Counted from the first letter of the stretch, positions 8,332 through 16,079 are shown. The stretch is DNA of 36,807 nucleotides from an uncultured Pseudomonadota bacterium (GCA_903889445.1 CAISXF010000006.1:1-36807), one strand, 5' to 3'. Numbers and translations are program-made. The notes: a model not told the origin generated them from the sequence alone.

Positions 8332-9666
8332 TTATTTTTTCCCGACTGTAACCGTTTGTAAATGCGTTAAATCCACGCGCCGTTTGAATGTTTCGCCAAT
8401 TTGCGCGGCGGTGACGTTTTGGATATTTTGTTGAAACGTGTCCAAATAATCCAGCGGCATTTGATAAAAACCAATCATCGAAACGTAATTTGCCAACTCT
8501 TTATTGGTATCAAACTTCATTGGAAAACCGCCGACGATGTTATTTTTTGCCGCCGTCAATTCGGTTTCCGTCACGCCATTTTTCACGAAATCCGCCAGCG
8601 TTTGATTCAAAACCGCTAAGGCTTGCGTGGTTTGATCGTTGCGAGTTTGCAAACTTGCCACAAAAACCCCTTCTTTCAAAAGCGGCATAAACGCACTCGA
8701 CGCGCTGTACGCCAAGCCACGTTTTTCGCGCACTTCGTCGAATAATTTTGACACCAAACTGCCGCCGCCCAAAATGTGATTCCCGACGTACAACGTAAAA
8801 TAATCAGGGTCTTTGCGATACGTTCCCGTTAATCCAACCAAAACGTGCGTTTGCGTTGAGGGAAATTCTAAATGTTGCGTCGTGGCTTTCGTCAACGCGG
8901 GAACATCAGGCAACGGCGCAGGTTTTGAACCTTGCGGCAAATCTGAAACCAACAAATTCGCGGTCTTTTCAGCTTCCGCTTGCGACAAATTTCCGACAAT
9001 CACCACCATCGCATTCGACGCGGTGAAATAGGTTTTGTAAAAATTTCGCGAATCGTCAGCGGTGAATTTTTCAACGGTATTTAACACGCCTGCATTCGGA
9101 TGGGCGTAAGGATGTTCGCCGTAAATCGCTTTATAAAACGTCATATTTGCCAATTCACCAGGCGATTCTTCACGTTGTTTTAATCCCGCCAACGTGCGAC
9201 TTTTTTCACGTTGAAAATCGTTCTCAGCAAAACGCGGTTTGCTCAAAATGACGCGCATTGTGTCAATCGCTTTGTCGAAAAGTGGTTTGTCGGTCAACGT
9301 GCGTAACGTCGCGCTCGCCATATCGATGGAACTCGCCGCGCCAAAATTCGCGCCAACACTTTCAAACCGTTGCGCGATGTCTTCGGCATTCCAATCGCCC
9401 GCACCCGTGTCAAACATGCCAGTAGTTAACGCCGAAAGCCCGAACTGTGCGCCATCTCGCGCACTTCCTGCATCGAAAACGACTTGAATATCGACCATCG
9501 GCAAACTGTCTGTTTGAACAAAATAAACGCGGCTGCCTTTGGTCGTTTGCCATTGTTCAATGTGTGCGGCTGACAATGCACTCGAACTGAACACGACTAA
9601 CACAACGCTTATAACATGGCGACGCAGCACTGATTTTTTGACCAAAAAATGACTTGTAAGACTCAT
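8332..9666 (-). CDS. M16-family protein without the zinc motif (non-catalytic subunit type), exported
   Basis: This is an insulinase/pitrilysin-fold protein. It has a signal peptide ([16 protein letters not shown], then a hydrophobic stretch to SSSALSAAH) and two M16 half-domains. The inverted zinc motif HxxEH expected near residue 80 is missing; that position reads [13 protein letters not shown]. The C-terminal half keeps the Arg/Tyr substrate-binding motif [13 protein letters not shown]. This is the pattern of the inactive partner in two-gene M16 peptidases, where an HxxEH-bearing protein normally lies next to it. Here the neighbours are waaC and smpB, and no active partner is present. ATG at 9666 is chosen because the signal peptide begins there; an in-frame codon at 9720 would add 18 residues. 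Confidence 0.88.
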   Translation of the reverse strand: MSLTSHFLVKKSVLRRHVISVVLVVFSSSALSAAHIEQWQTTKGSRVYFVQTDSLPMVDIQVVFDAGSARDGAQFGLSALTTGMFDTGAGDWNAEDIAQRFESVGANFGAASSIDMASATLRTLTDKPLFDKAIDTMRVILSKPRFAENDFQREKSRTLAGLKQREESPGELANMTFYKAIYGEHPYAHPNAGVLNTVEKFTADDSRNFYKTYFTASNAMVVIVGNLSQAEAEKTANLLVSDLPQGSKPAPLPDVPALTKATTQHLEFPSTQTHVLVGLTGTYRKDPDYFTLYVGNHILGGGSLVSKLFDEVREKRGLAYSASSAFMPLLKEGVFVASLQTRNDQTTQALAVLNQTLADFVKNGVTETELTAAKNNIVGGFPMKFDTNKELANYVSMIGFYQMPLDYLDTFQQNIQNVTAAQIGETFKRRVDLTHLQTVTVGKK

Positions 9667-9732
9667 AAAAATATCACCGTGAATGAGAAAAATAAACTTA
9701 TTGTTTGCTGAGACTACCATAAATCAACGCAT

Positions 9733-10734
9733 TCATAACTGCAATAATGCGCTTGCGACCTCAACAATATCAATCGGTTGAATTTCTTTAATCGAATCGT
9801 CTAATTTATTGAGTTTGCGCGGATTAACGTGAGAAGGCGATTTTAACACTTTATTGATTTCAGTTTGATAAACGCGACTAATCGGCGTGCAACCAAACAG
9901 CGTAATCGATGGCGTATTTAATCCCCACGCAATATGCGTCGGGCCAGTATCATTGCCAATGACTAAATCGACTTGTGACAACAACTCTTTCAAATCATTC
10001 AAATCTAATGCTGGTAAAACCCGAATAAACGGTGATTGCGTTGCCATATTTTCTGCGGTTTTGCGTTCGGTTTCGTTGCCCCAAATGACGAGGCAATTTT
10101 GTTCAAGTGTGCGGGCGACTTCGACAAATTTTAGGGCAGGATAATTTCGATTTTCCCACGTCGAACCAATGACCAATACGATATTTTTCAAATCCTGCCG
10201 TAAAAATCCGCTGAAATCGACAGTTGGCGCGTGAAAAAATAGAAAGGATTTTTTGTTTAAAATTTCATCGTGCGAAATCGAAAATCCCAATGGTTCTGAT
10301 AAAACGGCGGCATTTCTATCAATCGTGTTTTTGTCGTAAGCGCAGGCGATTTTGCGTGAATAAAATAATGATGCCACCGTTTCGCGGCTCGAGTTTTTAT
10401 CAAAACCTGCAACGTTTTTGCCCAATAATCGCGCTGTAATGGCTGATTTCAACAAGCCTTGTGCGTCGATAACTAAATCGTAATTTTCACGCGCGTAATT
10501 TCTGACAGCTTTTATTTCGTGAAAAATGGCGCGCTTATGGGTTTTTGCGGCTTTTAAATTCACGGTTAAAACGTTTGAAATATCGGGGTTGTCGTGCAAT
10601 ACATCTGCAAAACGCGATTCAACTAGCCAATCGATTTGTAATTCTGGAAAGCGTGCTTTAATAAATTGCAACGCGACCATCGCGTGAACGATGTCGCCGA
10701 GTGCGGAAAGTTTGACGATGGCAATTTTTTTCAT
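9733..10734 (-). CDS. waaC: LPS heptosyltransferase I
   Basis: WaaC adds the first L-glycero-D-manno-heptose to Kdo on lipid A at the inner face of the cytoplasmic membrane. The GT9 family pattern is clear: N-terminal KKIAIVKLSALGDIVHAMVA, IDWLVESRFADVL, DLVIDAQGLLKSA, and the donor-site block LVIGNDTGPTHIAWGLNTPS with LFGCTPISRVYQT. Length 333 aa is usual. It lies downstream of waaF, separated by a palindromic repeat, so both inner-core heptosyltransferases are probably made from one transcript. Confidence 0.94.
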   Translation of the reverse strand: MKKIAIVKLSALGDIVHAMVALQFIKARFPELQIDWLVESRFADVLHDNPDISNVLTVNLKAAKTHKRAIFHEIKAVRNYARENYDLVIDAQGLLKSAITARLLGKNVAGFDKNSSRETVASLFYSRKIACAYDKNTIDRNAAVLSEPLGFSISHDEILNKKSFLFFHAPTVDFSGFLRQDLKNIVLVIGSTWENRNYPALKFVEVARTLEQNCLVIWGNETERKTAENMATQSPFIRVLPALDLNDLKELLSQVDLVIGNDTGPTHIAWGLNTPSITLFGCTPISRVYQTEINKVLKSPSHVNPRKLNKLDDSIKEIQPIDIVEVASALLQL

Positions 10735-10749
10735 AGTATTTTTAGATAG

Positions 10750-10807
10750 GTAGGTGCGGATTTATCCGCATTTTATAACGTCACAATGCGGATAAATCCG
10801 CACCTAC
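10750..10807. repeat. Nested palindromic repeat (22-bp perfect arms) between waaF and waaC
   Basis: The left arm GTAGGTGCGGATTTATCCGC plus AT (10750-10771) is a perfect inverted copy of 10786-10807, separated by 14 bp. Each arm is itself palindromic (TGCGGAT/ATCCGCA). The element overlaps the last three bases of waaF: the TAG inside its right arm, read on the minus strand, is the waaF stop codon. The structure resembles REP or MITE-like elements. Its 5' sequence GTAGG resembles the palindrome at 2044. It could form a stable hairpin in the waaFC mRNA. Confidence 0.85.
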
Positions 10808-11853
10808 AATTTTTCAATAAAGGTTGCAACTTGCGTGGGTGAAATATCGGTTAAACATTGTCGATGACCGAGTGGACAATCGCGTTTAAAACAGGGCGAA
10901 CACGGTAAATTTAACGTCACGATTTCGGCATCAGCGTGTAACGGCGGCGTAAAGTTTGGGTCGGACGAACCATAAAGCGCAATCACTTTTTTATTCAATG
11001 CCGCCGCGACGTGCATCAAACCAGAATCATTGCTAACAATGGTATGTGCCAGCGAAAGCAAATCAACCGCTTCGGTTAAATCTGTTTTGCCTGCGAAATC
11101 CTGACATTTTCCGCCGGTCAATTTGTTAATTTCTTCGGTGACGGGTTTGTCTTTTTCTGAACCAATTAACCAAACCTGCCAACCTTCGGCGATTTTTTGG
11201 GTGGCAAGTTCGGCAAAATGCGCTTCCGTCCAACGTTTCGCCGAGCCAAATTCTGCCCCCGCACACAACACTAAAATCGGTTTCGATAAGCGCAAATTAA
11301 ATTTTTCAATGACGTTTTTTTGTTGTAACGCGGTGACGTTCAAAGCGGGAAAGCAAATCCCCCCCGCCCCCCTTTCTGAAGGGGGGAGAAAAGAAAAGCC
11401 CCCTTTTTGAAGGGGGTTGGGGGATTTGCTTTCAGCCAACGCCACAAATCGTTGCACCGTCATCGTTAAAACAGATTTTTCTAATTTTCGCGCATCGTTC
11501 AACAATCCAAAACGCGCTTCGCCTAAAAATCCAGTGCGTTTTGGAATGTTAGCGAAAAACGGAATCAATGCCGATTTCCAAGAATTCGGTAACACAATCG
11601 CTTGGTCATATTTTTCAGAACGCAGTTTTTTACCTAACAAAAAACGCATTTTCAAACCAAATTCACCATGCGTTAAGGGCATGACAAACGTTTGAGTGAC
11701 TTCGGGCATTCGCGCCAATAAACCCAATGACCACGCAGGCGCAAGCACGTCAATTTGGCAGTTTGGGTTATTTTCTTTTAGGGCAATAAACAGGCTTTGC
11801 GCCATGACCATATCACCGACCCACGACGGCGCAATTATTAAGATTTTTTGCAT
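10804..11853 (-). CDS. waaF: LPS heptosyltransferase II carrying an in-frame palindromic insertion
   Basis: WaaF adds the second heptose of the LPS inner core. Family motifs are MQKILIIAPSWVGDMVMAQS at the start, LPNSWKSALIPFFANIPKRT, LVLCAGAEFGSAKRW, the donor-binding VSNDSGLMHVAAAL, and the C-terminal CSPCFKRDCPLGHRQCL. ATG at 11853 lies just after the stop of the RTX gene (TAAAATG), so translation is probably coupled. Residues about 142-168 (ESKSPNPLQKGG...PPSERGAGG) do not belong to the family; they are encoded by an 83-bp palindromic repeat in a loop between the two Rossmann-like domains. The frame stays open through it. The stop codon is provided by another palindromic repeat. Confidence 0.93.
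   Translation of the reverse strand: MQKILIIAPSWVGDMVMAQSLFIALKENNPNCQIDVLAPAWSLGLLARMPEVTQTFVMPLTHGEFGLKMRFLLGKKLRSEKYDQAIVLPNSWKSALIPFFANIPKRTGFLGEARFGLLNDARKLEKSVLTMTVQRFVALAESKSPNPLQKGGFSFLPPSERGAGGICFPALNVTALQQKNVIEKFNLRLSKPILVLCAGAEFGSAKRWTEAHFAELATQKIAEGWQVWLIGSEKDKPVTEEINKLTGGKCQDFAGKTDLTEAVDLLSLAHTIVSNDSGLMHVAAALNKKVIALYGSSDPNFTPPLHADAEIVTLNLPCSPCFKRDCPLGHRQCLTDISPTQVATFIEKL
11350..11432. repeat. Palindromic repeat inserted in frame within waaF
   Basis: The ends are perfect inverted copies, AAAGCAAATCCCCC (11350-11363) and GGGGGATTTGCTTT (11419-11432). Two inner G/C hairpins (CCCCCC...GGGGGG at 11364-11386 and CCCCC...GGGGG at 11399-11416) fill the middle. On the minus strand it encodes SKSPNPLQKGG... 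The outer half is nearly the same as the element in pqiC at 33142. It recalls the protein-coding palindromic elements described in Rickettsia (RPE), by analogy only. Confidence 0.88.
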
Positions 11854-11854
11854 T

Positions 11855-14515
11855 TTAAAACGTTTCAACGCCAGTCAAAATCAAATTTGATTCTGACGTG
11901 GTAATTGGAATGTTTTCGACGCGAATGTTGTTAATGTCACCGTCCGAAAATTGAATAAATTCGATGTTGGTCAAAATGTCCTTTTCGCCCAATTTTGAAC
12001 TGCCAAACGTTGTGTATTCCACCGTAATTTGGTCAACACCAACTGCGTCAACGTTGCGCGTAATTTGATAATCGTCATTCGCGCCATCAAAAATCGCCGT
12101 ATCGTTGCCCGCGCCACCGTCTAAATCATCGTTTCCGTCGCCGCCGATTAACGTGTCATCGCCACCTTCGCCGTTAATCGTATCGTCTCCGCCCATGCCG
12201 TTAAATTTATTCGAGACCGTACCGCCGTCAATTTCTTGCAACGCATTATTCAAGTCGTTGCCCGTGCCTTCAATCGCGGTTTTACCTTTTAACGTTAAAA
12301 TTTCCACATCCGGATTCCGACTTAAATCATAACTCACCGTCGCAATGACCTGGTCTTGGTCGTCTTTGTTAAACGTTTCGATGATTTGGTCTTGCGTGTT
12401 ATTCATCAAATAAGTGTCGCTGCCTTTGCCACCTTCTAATGTATCCATGCCCAAACCGCCGTCCAACGTGTCGTCGCCTTCACCGCCCAACAAATAATCA
12501 TTGCCCGCGTTGCCATTCAAAAGATTATCGGCAATGTTGCCTTGAATCCGGTTGTCGTCTTTATTGCCCGAACCGTTGAGGTTGCTCAATCCCGTTAAAA
12601 TCAAATTTTCCACGTTGTCGCCGAGCGTCCACGTCAAAACGCTTTCAATCGTATCGTTGCCGCCCAATGACATAATTTTGTTGATTTCTTTCACGCTGTC
12701 TTTTTGGTTATCGACAAAATAATAATCGTTGCCGTCGCCGCCTTCCATCGTGTCAACGCCTTCGTTACCGTTCAGCGTGTCGTTGCCTTTGTCGCCGGTG
12801 AGTGAATCGTTATCTTTGCCGCTGCTCAATTTGTCATCGCCGCTGCCACCGATTAACGTGTCTTTGCCGTCGCCGCCCATTAACACATCGTTGCCTTCTG
12901 CACCGTTTAGAGAATCATTACCTGTGCCGCCGTCTAATGTGTCATTTCCTGCTGCACCGTTAAATGTATCCGCGCCCGCCAAACCTTTGAAAAAATCATC
13001 ATTTTCTTGACCGGTTCGTTTGTCATCGTTCGATGTGCCGTCGAAAGTGTAGCCGCTGATTTTGGTTGGTTGGGGCTTTGTTGGAATTGTTGACGTGGTT
13101 TTGAATGCCGTAATTTTCGCCGTCGCGCCACTGGTCACGCTTTCGGCAAAGTTCGCTCCGTCGGTGTAACTCACGTTTGCGCTGATTTTTTTGCCTACGT
13201 CGGTTTGCGTTAAGGTGTAACTGTTTTGATTTGCACCGCTGATATTTTTACCGTCACGCAACCATGAAACCGTCAACGCGCCCAATCCGTCTGCGTCATT
13301 CAGCGTATTCGTCAGCGTCAAAACTTGTTTTTCAATCGTTTTACCGTTGATTTGAATTTTGCCAGTTGGTTTGTGATTGATAATTTCAACGGGTTCAACC
13401 GCAGGATTTGAAGGCGCAACGAATGTGCCTTCGGTGGTGTTTAATAAAATTGAAACGGTGTCATCCCAGCTGTTTGTCGTCGCTAAATCGGGTTTGCTAT
13501 CGCCATTCACATCCGCCACGCTCACTGATCCACCAGAAGCAAAGGTCGTTTGATCCGCGAAGTTGCCACGCCCATCGCCTAATAACACCGAAATGTTATT
13601 AAGGTTTCCCGTGACCACATCCGCGTTGCCATCGCCGTTCACATCCGCCACGCTCACGGAATCAGGATAAAAACCCACCGCGAAAGTCGTTTGCGCCGCC
13701 AACCCGCCCCGCTCGTCGCCCAGCAACACCGAGACGTTACTACTATTCCTGTTTGCCGTAACCACATCCGCGTTGCCATCGCCGTTCACATCCGCCACGC
13801 TCACGGAAACAGGAGCAGAACCCACCGCAAAGGTCGTTTGCGCCGCCAACCCGCCCCGCCCGTCGCCCGCTAACACCGAGACGTTATTATCCTCAGCGTT
13901 TGCCGTGACCACATCCGCGTTACCATCGCCGTTCACATCCGCCACGCTCACGGAAACAGGAGAAGTTCCCACCGCAAAGGTCGTTTGCGCCGCAAAACCG
14001 CCCCGCCCGTCGCCCGCTAACACCGAGACGTTATTGCTATTAGCATTTGCCGTGACCAGATCCGCGTTGCCATCGCCGTTCACATCCGCCACGCTTACTG
14101 ACAAAGGAAGGCTTCCCACCGCAAAGGTCGTTTGCGCCGCAAAACCGCCCCGCCCGTCGCTCAGCAAGAGCGAGACATTGGGGCTATCCCAGTCTGCCGT
14201 GACCACATCCGCGTTGCCATCGCCGTTCACATCCGCCACGCTCATAAAGATAGGAGTCGTTCCCGCATCAAAGGTCGTTTGCGCCGCAAAACCGCCCCGA
14301 CCGTCGCCCAGTAACACCGAGACATCGTTGCTCGTGACCACATCCGCGTTGAGCCATGTGTTAGTGCTATCGATGCTATTGAAGTTTGCCGTGACCACAT
14401 CCGCGTTGCCATCGCCGTTCACATCTGCCACGCTCACAGATAAAGAATTATTCGCCACTACAAAGGTCATTGGTGGTGCGAAGGTGGCGGGTTTTAAAGT
14501 TGTTGGGGTTGTCAT
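11855..14515 (-). CDS. Large VCBS/FG-GAP and RTX calcium-binding repeat protein (putative type I-secreted surface protein)
   Basis: This 886-aa protein has three parts. Residues about 5-370 hold seven VCBS/FG-GAP repeats built on VSVADVNGDGNADVVTAN and VSVLLGDGRGGFAAQTTF, with Asp/Asn calcium loops. Residues about 380-470 form one Ig-like domain (LNDADGLGALTVSWLRDGK...YTLTQTDVGKKISA). Residues about 510-800 contain two blocks of hemolysin-type GGxGxDxLx repeats, with a linker (ATVSYDLSRNPDVEILTLKG) shared with the second RTX protein at 20990. No signal peptide is visible; RTX proteins usually leave by a type I system using a C-terminal signal, and the end (LILTGVETF) fits. An AGGA site 8 nt upstream supports the ATG. 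The start is part of a repeated start cassette. It directly precedes waaF. Confidence 0.92.
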   Translation of the reverse strand: MTTPTTLKPATFAPPMTFVVANNSLSVSVADVNGDGNADVVTANFNSIDSTNTWLNADVVTSNDVSVLLGDGRGGFAAQTTFDAGTTPIFMSVADVNGDGNADVVTADWDSPNVSLLLSDGRGGFAAQTTFAVGSLPLSVSVADVNGDGNADLVTANANSNNVSVLAGDGRGGFAAQTTFAVGTSPVSVSVADVNGDGNADVVTANAEDNNVSVLAGDGRGGLAAQTTFAVGSAPVSVSVADVNGDGNADVVTANRNSSNVSVLLGDERGGLAAQTTFAVGFYPDSVSVADVNGDGNADVVTGNLNNISVLLGDGRGNFADQTTFASGGSVSVADVNGDSKPDLATTNSWDDTVSILLNTTEGTFVAPSNPAVEPVEIINHKPTGKIQINGKTIEKQVLTLTNTLNDADGLGALTVSWLRDGKNISGANQNSYTLTQTDVGKKISANVSYTDGANFAESVTSGATAKITAFKTTSTIPTKPQPTKISGYTFDGTSNDDKRTGQENDDFFKGLAGADTFNGAAGNDTLDGGTGNDSLNGAEGNDVLMGGDGKDTLIGGSGDDKLSSGKDNDSLTGDKGNDTLNGNEGVDTMEGGDGNDYYFVDNQKDSVKEINKIMSLGGNDTIESVLTWTLGDNVENLILTGLSNLNGSGNKDDNRIQGNIADNLLNGNAGNDYLLGGEGDDTLDGGLGMDTLEGGKGSDTYLMNNTQDQIIETFNKDDQDQVIATVSYDLSRNPDVEILTLKGKTAIEGTGNDLNNALQEIDGGTVSNKFNGMGGDDTINGEGGDDTLIGGDGNDDLDGGAGNDTAIFDGANDDYQITRNVDAVGVDQITVEYTTFGSSKLGEKDILTNIEFIQFSDGDINNIRVENIPITTSESNLILTGVETF
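13500..14440. repeat. Tandem 147-bp repeats encoding VCBS units
   Basis: The block CATCGCCGTTCACATCCGCC recurs at about 13629, 13776, 13923, 14070 and 14217, exactly 147 bp (49 codons) apart. Degenerate or shifted copies lie at about 13500 and 14409. The last interval is 192 bp because of a 15-codon insertion. Near-identical DNA between units suggests recent amplification or gene conversion, and unit number could vary between strains. Confidence 0.9.
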
Positions 14516-14534
14516 GGTGGATTCCTGCTTTGGG

Positions 14535-14792
14535 TTATTTGTAAATTTCTTTGCGGTCGCCGACGTGGACGATTTGAATAATTAACTCGCGGTCTTTGAT
14601 TTCAAAAATGATTCGATAATCGCCGACTCGCGTTCTAAAAAGATTTTTCACGCCTTTGAGTTTTTTCACATTGTGATAAGGATTTTCGGCGAGTTGTTCA
14701 ATCGCGTCCACGATTAACGGAATGACGTTTTTAGGTAAATTTCGTAAATCCCGTTCTGCCGCCGTTTTCCATTGAATTTTATAGGATGCCAT
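14535..14792 (-). CDS. RelE/ParE-family toxin
   Basis: This 85-aa toxin belongs to a type II module. The sequence is the classic short RelE/ParE form: YKIQWKTAAERDLRNLPKNV, AIEQLAENPYHNVKKLKG, LFRTRVGDYRIIFEI and IQIVHVGDRKEIYK. The conserved Arg and Tyr of the central strand and the terminal HVGxRxEIY motif are present, so it should be active. It overlaps the antitoxin upstream by 14 nt. It ends 19 bp before the large RTX gene, so the module sits between that gene and any promoter further upstream. Confidence 0.92.
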   Translation of the reverse strand: MASYKIQWKTAAERDLRNLPKNVIPLIVDAIEQLAENPYHNVKKLKGVKNLFRTRVGDYRIIFEIKDRELIIQIVHVGDRKEIYK

Positions 14793-15009
14793 CGGCTTTC
14801 AACCTTGCAATAACCGATTCGTGCGAAACCACTGCGTCGTTTTCACGCGCTTTGACGATAGCTAAATAATCATCGTCATTCTCTTCTGAATTAAGATAAT
14901 TTTGTAAAACTTCGGTCAAGAGGGAATTGAGCGATTTTTGTTTGGCTTGGGCAAAATACTGAAGCTCTTGCGCGAGGGATTCGGATGCGTCAAATGTGAT
15001 GGTTGTCAT
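14779..15009 (-). CDS. Ribbon-helix-helix antitoxin of the RelE/ParE-type pair
   Basis: This 76-aa antitoxin has an N-terminal MTTITFDASESLAQELQYFA strand-helix pattern typical of CopG/RHH DNA-binding proteins, SLNSLLTEVLQNYL as second helix, and an acidic C-terminal toxin-binding tail ending in VIARLKADGIL. AGGA lies 8 nt upstream of the ATG. The first bases and the ribosome site are nearly identical to those of the RTX gene (CAGGAATCCACCATGACAAC), a duplicated start cassette. Confidence 0.88.
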   Translation of the reverse strand: MTTITFDASESLAQELQYFAQAKQKSLNSLLTEVLQNYLNSEENDDDYLAIVKARENDAVVSHESVIARLKADGIL

Positions 15010-15036
15010 GGTGGATTCCTGTTTTGTTGTGAAATT

Positions 15037-15288
15037 TTAGATTGAAACTAACGGAAATTGCTCTGGATGTCGAATTGAATCAACGTCTAAATCAATATCC
15101 AAATCTGACCAATAAAGATGATGTCGTTGTGGTCGTTCGAGAGCAAAAATTTGTTCGACAGAGGCTTTGCGAAACCACGGAAAATTTAGAAACGACACAA
15201 ATAATTCTTCTTGTTCGTCGAGTAGTAACCAAAAACCGTGTTTTGAAATGCCTAAAATTTCAGTTTGGAAAGTGTTTGTGCCAAGCAT
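15037..15288 (-). CDS. DUF2442-family protein (pair 1)
   Basis: This 83-aa protein has the DUF2442 layout: FQTEILGISKHGFWLLLDEQ at the N-terminus, LFVSFLNFPWFRKASVEQI with the conserved FPWF, and LDIDLDVDSIRHPEQFP near the end. DUF2442 proteins commonly lie next to DUF4160 genes, and the pair has been proposed to act as a toxin-antitoxin-like or stress unit. The biochemical role is not established. The start overlaps the DUF4160 stop by 29 bp and has AGGAA 8 nt upstream. It is full length. Confidence 0.85.
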   Translation of the reverse strand: MLGTNTFQTEILGISKHGFWLLLDEQEELFVSFLNFPWFRKASVEQIFALERPQRHHLYWSDLDIDLDVDSIRHPEQFPLVSI

Positions 15289-15499
15289 TTGTGATTTCCT
15301 GTTGGTGAGAGTTCACTAATTTTTCAACTTCTTTTAATTCGTGTGCGGATAATCCAAAATTCTGAGCAAGTTCAATCACGGGTTTAAGCCAGAATTTTGC
15401 TTCACCGTTTTCGTGATAAACGTGAACGTGCATTCGAGATTCTTCCCGCGAAAAAAAGAAAAATCGATAACCGTGTTCACGAAATACGGTCGGACTCAT
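15260..15499 (-). CDS. DUF4160-family protein (pair 1)
   Basis: This 79-aa protein matches the DUF4160 pattern: the start MSPTVFREHGYRFFFFSREE, RMHVHVYHENGEAKFWL with the conserved HVHV, and a helical end LKEVEKLVNSHQQEITNAW. The family function is unknown. It is coupled to DUF2442 by overlap. The ATG overlaps the stop of a 7-codon open frame that has the actual strong ribosome site, so translation may begin by reinitiation. It is the first gene of the long minus-strand run. Confidence 0.87.
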   Translation of the reverse strand: MSPTVFREHGYRFFFFSREESRMHVHVYHENGEAKFWLKPVIELAQNFGLSAHELKEVEKLVNSHQQEITNAWHKHFPN

Positions 15500-15519
15500 G
15501 AATTTGTTGACGTTGTCAT
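15496..15519 (-). other. 7-codon leader open frame (MTTSTNS) overlapping the DUF4160 start
   Basis: AGGAATCCAAA precedes an ATG at 15519 that opens only seven codons and stops at TGA, which shares two bases with the DUF4160 ATG. The ribosome site and first codons (ATGACAAC) match those of the antitoxin at 15009 and the RTX gene at 14515. It may be a true leader for coupled initiation or the scar of a gene whose body was replaced. Confidence 0.45.
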
Positions 15520-15581
15520 TTTGGATTCCTGTTTGTTTTTGTAAAAAGTGGCGTTTAGTTTAACTGCCGGCGAAGTCAAAA

Positions 15582-16079
15582 CCCCGTGTTTTCGAGCATA
15601 TTTTTAAAAGTTATCGCGCCGAAAATTCGCGTTTAATGTTTAACCAATTGAAACATAAAAACTTTTGTAAAATTGTGGCGCGACGGTTAAGAATTCGACA
15701 TGGTCAAAACGGCTGATTTTGCAAAAAATCGGTCTAAACCCCGTGTTTTCGAGCATATTTTTAAAAGTTGTCACGACGAAAATCCACGTTTAACGCTTAA
15801 CCAATTGAAACATAAAAACTTTTATAAAATTGTGGCGCGATGCTGAAGAATTCGTCACGGTCAAAACGGCTGATTTTGCAAAAAACCGGTTAAAACCCCG
15901 TGTTTTCGAGCATATTTTTAAAAGTTGGCGCGTCTAAAATTCATGTTTAACGTTTAACCGATTGAAACATAAAAACGTTTATAAAATTGTGGCGCGACGC
16001 TGAAGAATTCGTCACGGTCAAAACGGCTGATTTTGCAAAAAACCGGTTAAAACCCCGTGTTTTCGAGCATATTTTTCCA
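15582..16079. repeat. Non-coding tandem array, 157-bp unit, three full copies plus a partial fourth
   Basis: CCCCGTGTTTTCGAGCATAT begins units at 15582, 15739, 15896 and 16053, exactly 157 bp apart. Conserved blocks also include ATTGAAACATAAAAAC and CAAAACGGCTGATTTTGCAA; the segment about 30-60 bp into each unit varies. The length is not a multiple of three and no shared reading frame is kept, so the array is not coding. Inside a unit TTTTAAAAGTT can pair with AACTTTTATAAAA. In the partial fourth unit GCATATTTT/AAAATATGC forms a 9-bp hairpin (about 16068-16088). The array fills the 600-bp gap between 15520 and 16114, which has no gene. Confidence 0.92.

Noticed and set aside
7844-8400. tmRNA (ssrA) next to smpB
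   Set aside because: Both sides of smpB are filled by coding genes; no tRNA-like ends or tag frame were recognised.
13773-14585. Long plus-strand open frame (270 codons) opposite the VCBS repeats
   Set aside because: It is the antisense of the 147-bp repeats, whose periodic codon pattern keeps the opposite frame open. The product is Pro/Ser/Ala-rich repeat noise.
15582-16079. CRISPR array
   Set aside because: Units are 157 bp, with long conserved blocks and related variable parts, not 25-40 bp repeats with unrelated spacers; no cas genes nearby.
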